From Acidobacteriaceae bacterium (GTDB lineage Bacteria > Acidobacteriota > Terriglobia > Bryobacterales > Bryobacteraceae): a stretch of 7,369 nt of DNA. Positions 4,894 through 7,369 of this stretch are shown piece after piece. Position 1 is the first letter of the stretch. Each line of letters opens with the position of its first letter. Under the pieces are notes generated by a model. That model saw only the letters and a program-made list of their open reading frames with translations. It made no database searches and had not been told where the DNA came from. The translations under genes were made by a program, and so were the position numbers. Where the stretch lies: positions 1 through 7,369 of the forward strand of contig JAFAQG010000712.1 of assembly GCA_019246575.1 (NCBI GenBank). Direction: 5' to 3'.

Positions 4894-6516
4894 ATGGCAA
4901 CCGAAACTCTAAAACTCAACGACCCGGCAGTGGAAGCGGAACACGCGCAAGCGGCAGCGGCGCGCTACCACTGCGAATTCGTGGACCTGAAAACGGCAAA
5001 GATCGACCACGAACTGTTCCGGACGGTACCGGTGGACCTGATGTTCCGGTATCATTTCGTGCCGCTTCACGCGCATAACGGAACGCTGGATATCGCGATC
5101 TCGGACCCGACGCAGATTGTTCACATCGACGAGCTGTCGGTGTTGCTTTCAAAGAAGCTGCGCATCAAAGTAGCGACACAATCACAGATCTCGGACCTGC
5201 TGAAGAAGACGGAGCAATCGCAGCGCGTTCTCGAGGAAGTGACGGAAGGGTTCACGCTCGACGTTGTTGGGGACGAGGAGAGTGCGGACGAGACGCTTTC
5301 GATCGACAAGCTGACGTCGGACGAAGGCAATATCGCGCCGGTCATTAAGCTGGTCGATACCACGATTTTCAACGCGCTGGAGCGGCGGGCGAGCGATATT
5401 CACATCGAGACACGCGATCAGGAACTCGCGATCAAGTACCGCATCGACGGCGTGCTGCAGTATGCCATGAGCCCGATCGCGAAGGAATGGTATTCGGCTG
5501 TGATCTCGCGCATCAAGGTGATGAGCGAACTGGACATTGCCGAACGGCGCGTGCCGCAGGACGGGCGCTTCCGGGTGCGGTATAAGGGAAGGCTCATCGA
5601 CTTCCGCGTATCGATCATGCCCACGATTTACGGCGAAGACGCCGTGCTTCGCGTGCTCGACAAAGAATCGATGAGCGAGAAGTTCGCGCGGCTAACGCTG
5701 GACGTGGTGGGCTTCGCTGATTCGGATCTTGCGAAGTTCCGGCGCTACATCAAAGAGCCGTACGGCATGGTGCTGGTGACAGGACCGACGGGATCGGGGA
5801 AGACGACGACGCTCTATGCAGCGCTCAGCGAAATCAAGAACGACGAAGACAAGATCATCACGATTGAAGATCCCGTTGAGTATCAGATTAAGGGCATCAC
5901 GCAGATTCCGGTAAACGAGAAGAAGGGACTGACATTTGCGCGCGGTTTGCGATCGATTCTGCGGCACGATCCGGACAAAATTCTGGTCGGCGAAATCCGC
6001 GACCACGAAACAGCTCAGATCGCGATTAACGCAGCGCTGACGGGCCATCTGGTGTTCACGACGGTTCACGCGAACAACGTTCTTGACGTGCTGGGGCGCT
6101 TTCTGAACATGGGCGTGGAGCCCTATAACTTTGTGTCTTCGCTGAATTGCATTTTGGCGCAGCGGCTGGTGCGCATCATCTGCCAGCATTGCCGGCATCG
6201 CGTGAAGTACGAGGACGATTATCTAGCGGACAGCGGGCTGAATCTGAGTCAGTGGCGGGATTTTCCGTTCTACGAGGGCCGGGGCTGCATGGAGTGCAAC
6301 GGAACGGGTTTTCGCGGGCGCACGGCGATTCACGAACTGCTGGATCTTTCCGAGCGAATCCGCGAGATGATTCTCGAGCGACGGCCGACATCGGAGATCA
6401 AGCGAGTAGCGCGGGAGGAAGGGATGACGTTCCTGCGCGAATCGGCGCTCGACCGCGTCCGGCAGGGCATCACGACGCTACGCGAAGCCAACAAGGTCAC
6501 GTTCATTGAAGGGTAG
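4894..6516 (+). CDS. pilB: Type IV pilus / type II secretion assembly ATPase (PilB/GspE)
   Basis: This 540-aa hexameric cytoplasmic ATPase powers pilin or pseudopilin assembly through the PilC/GspF platform. A partial MshEN/T2SSE_N-type domain occupies about residues 12-105 (FVPLHAHNGTLDIAISDPT at 55-73), followed by an acidic linker (about 110-147). Next come the N2 domain (ASDIHIE at 166-172, YRIDGVLQ at 182-189, ERRVPQDGRF at 217-226) and the RecA-like core. Walker A is GPTGSGKTTT (297-306, K303), the Asp box is IITIEDPVEYQ (321-331), Walker B is ILVGEIRD (363-370, E367) and the His box is GHLVFTTVHANN (384-395). The zinc tetracysteine site C430-x2-C433 ... C465-x2-C468 is intact. PilT retraction ATPases lack this site and the long N-terminus, so an extension ATPase is favoured. 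All catalytic residues look present. Translation starts on the base after the pilC stop (TAAATG), with no room for its own spaced ribosome site outside pilC. Confidence 0.96.
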   Translation: MATETLKLNDPAVEAEHAQAAAARYHCEFVDLKTAKIDHELFRTVPVDLMFRYHFVPLHAHNGTLDIAISDPTQIVHIDELSVLLSKKLRIKVATQSQISDLLKKTEQSQRVLEEVTEGFTLDVVGDEESADETLSIDKLTSDEGNIAPVIKLVDTTIFNALERRASDIHIETRDQELAIKYRIDGVLQYAMSPIAKEWYSAVISRIKVMSELDIAERRVPQDGRFRVRYKGRLIDFRVSIMPTIYGEDAVLRVLDKESMSEKFARLTLDVVGFADSDLAKFRRYIKEPYGMVLVTGPTGSGKTTTLYAALSEIKNDEDKIITIEDPVEYQIKGITQIPVNEKKGLTFARGLRSILRHDPDKILVGEIRDHETAQIAINAALTGHLVFTTVHANNVLDVLGRFLNMGVEPYNFVSSLNCILAQRLVRIICQHCRHRVKYEDDYLADSGLNLSQWRDFPFYEGRGCMECNGTGFRGRTAIHELLDLSERIREMILERRPTSEIKRVAREEGMTFLRESALDRVRQGITTLREANKVTFIEG

Positions 6517-6533
6517 GTAAATTTCTGTCGTTC

Positions 6534-7369
6534 ATGGGAAAGGTTCAGCGATGGTTGTCGGAACCGCCGCCGGATCACGTGTTTGAAATCACGGAAGGTA
6601 CGCTTGCGCAGGCGTCGCCGCGCCATGCCGCGCAACCGCGGCTGGAGATTCTGGGCGAGCGAGCACTTGTGCCTTCGCCGAGCGCTCCAAACGTGCTGCA
6701 CGCGCAGGCCTACCGCGATCTGCTCGGGCGCATGGGCGCGGTTACGCAACGCCGCAACACTGCGGGCGTCGTGATACCGGATTACGCCGTTCGAATGGCT
6801 GTGCTCGATTTCGAACACTTTCCGGCAGGCGAGGACGAACGGGCTGCGCTGATACGGTTCAGGCTGCGGAAGAGCGTCCCGTTTCACATCGACGAATCGC
6901 AGGTTGCGTATTCGGTTCAAATACAGGAGCCGGAGCGGGTGGAAGTGCTGGCGGTAGCGATTGCGCGTCCCATTCTGCTGGAGTACGAAAGCCTGTTTAC
7001 CGACGCGGGATTCCGGGTTGGGCTGGTGACGCCGTCATCGATTGCTGCTTTGCCGTTGTGTGTGACAGGCGAGAGCGGACTGACGCTGGTGGCGAAGCTG
7101 GCTGGATCGACGATCTCGATTTTGGTCCTGGAGATGAAACGCGTTCGGCTTGTGCGCTGCCTGGATCTGTCGACGGGAGAACCGGAAACAGTGCCGCCGA
7201 TCGACAGCGTTCGCGATGTGTTGCGGCAGACTTTTGCGTATGTGGAGGACCAGCTAGGAAAACGCGTGTCGAAGCTGCTGCTGTGCGGGTTCGGCGGAGA
7301 AACTGAGACGTTCGGAAGGCTTGCGGAAAGAGAGTTCGAGGTCCGCTACGCGGCAGTGCGTTCGCGATT
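6534..7369 (+). CDS. PilM-like pilus/secretion assembly protein, divergent, 3' part missing
   Basis: The frame from the ATG at 6534 is open for 278 codons to the right edge. The central region matches the logic of PilM/GspL-like cytoplasmic proteins: RAALIRFRLRKSVPFHIDES (103-122) resembles the helix preceding the SHS2 segment. VEVLAVAIARPILLEYESLF (136-155) followed by AGFRVGLVTPSSIAAL (158-173) is the usual strand-helix-strand leading to the second actin-like half. DVLRQTFAYVEDQLGKRVSKLLLCGFGG (228-255) matches the late helix and the Gly-rich strand. PilM forms a cytoplasmic ring with PilN beneath the pilus machine. The usual N-terminal phosphate-binding DIGSxxxK is absent; HVFEITEGTLAQ (15-26) occupies its place. 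The second Asp-Gly motif is replaced by AKLAGSTISILVL (187-199). The start lies 17 nt after the pilB stop with a weak, distant AGGTAA. Position after pilC-pilB supports the assignment; a pilus-unrelated actin-fold protein is less likely. Confidence 0.75.
   Translation, partial: MGKVQRWLSEPPPDHVFEITEGTLAQASPRHAAQPRLEILGERALVPSPSAPNVLHAQAYRDLLGRMGAVTQRRNTAGVVIPDYAVRMAVLDFEHFPAGEDERAALIRFRLRKSVPFHIDESQVAYSVQIQEPERVEVLAVAIARPILLEYESLFTDAGFRVGLVTPSSIAALPLCVTGESGLTLVAKLAGSTISILVLEMKRVRLVRCLDLSTGEPETVPPIDSVRDVLRQTFAYVEDQLGKRVSKLLLCGFGGETETFGRLAEREFEVRYAAVRSR

Noticed and set aside
5692..6198. 168-aa leftward ORF opposite the assembly ATPase
   Set aside because: It lies antisense to the Walker A/B region of a clear ATPase gene and shows no recognisable domain or ribosome site.
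6330..6920. 196-aa leftward ORF spanning the pilB end and the pilM-like start
   Set aside because: Arg-rich composition and antisense position to two supported genes; the rightward frames explain this DNA better.
1..7369. CRISPR array, insertion sequence or defence island
   Set aside because: No regularly spaced repeats, transposase motifs, terminal inverted repeats or defence domains were found on either strand.

Overview
The window is about 7.4 kb of moderately GC-rich bacterial DNA. It carries a LolA-type periplasmic lipoprotein carrier, a type IV pilus / type II secretion motor cassette and a family 27 glycoside hydrolase, so the host is Gram-negative (diderm). The overall style fits a soil Acidobacteriota, perhaps the Solibacter/Bryobacter side. 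That placement is inferred from protein flavour and gene combination; no phylogenetic marker was compared.

The left part is transcribed leftward. Positions 1-956 hold the first 318 residues of a secreted GH27 alpha-galactosidase-like enzyme with an extra N-terminal beta-rich domain; it runs off the left edge. Then come a 117-bp gap with an imperfect hairpin and a 168-aa protein of unknown function with a strong ribosome binding site (1074-1580). A roughly 300-bp low-coding stretch follows, with one candidate 65-aa rightward gene containing a possible Cys/His metal site (1669-1866). Next are a tRNA-Leu(GAG) with encoded CCA (1877-1961) and secG (1969-2295). The tRNA lies 7 nt behind secG, the same pairing as secG-leuU in Escherichia coli.

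A 35-bp divergent intergenic region (2296-2330) separates secG from a compact rightward gene run. The run is pdxH (pyridoxamine 5'-phosphate oxidase), a lolA-like gene overlapping it by 10 bp, a pilC/gspF inner-membrane platform gene, a pilB/gspE assembly ATPase gene starting on the base after the preceding stop codon, and a pilM-like gene cut by the right edge. Spacing of -10, 8, 0 and 17 nt suggests one transcript. PilC, PilB and the PilM-like protein would form the cytoplasmic and inner-membrane motor of a pilus or secretion machine. PilN- and PilO-like genes would be expected beyond the right edge.

I see no CRISPR array, insertion sequence, prophage or clear defence system. The points most worth a second look are the PilM-like protein that has lost the recognisable actin-fold nucleotide motifs, the PilB homologue with a shortened N-terminus, the small Cys/His ORF, the accessory domain on the GH27 enzyme, and the secG-tRNA-Leu(GAG) linkage.
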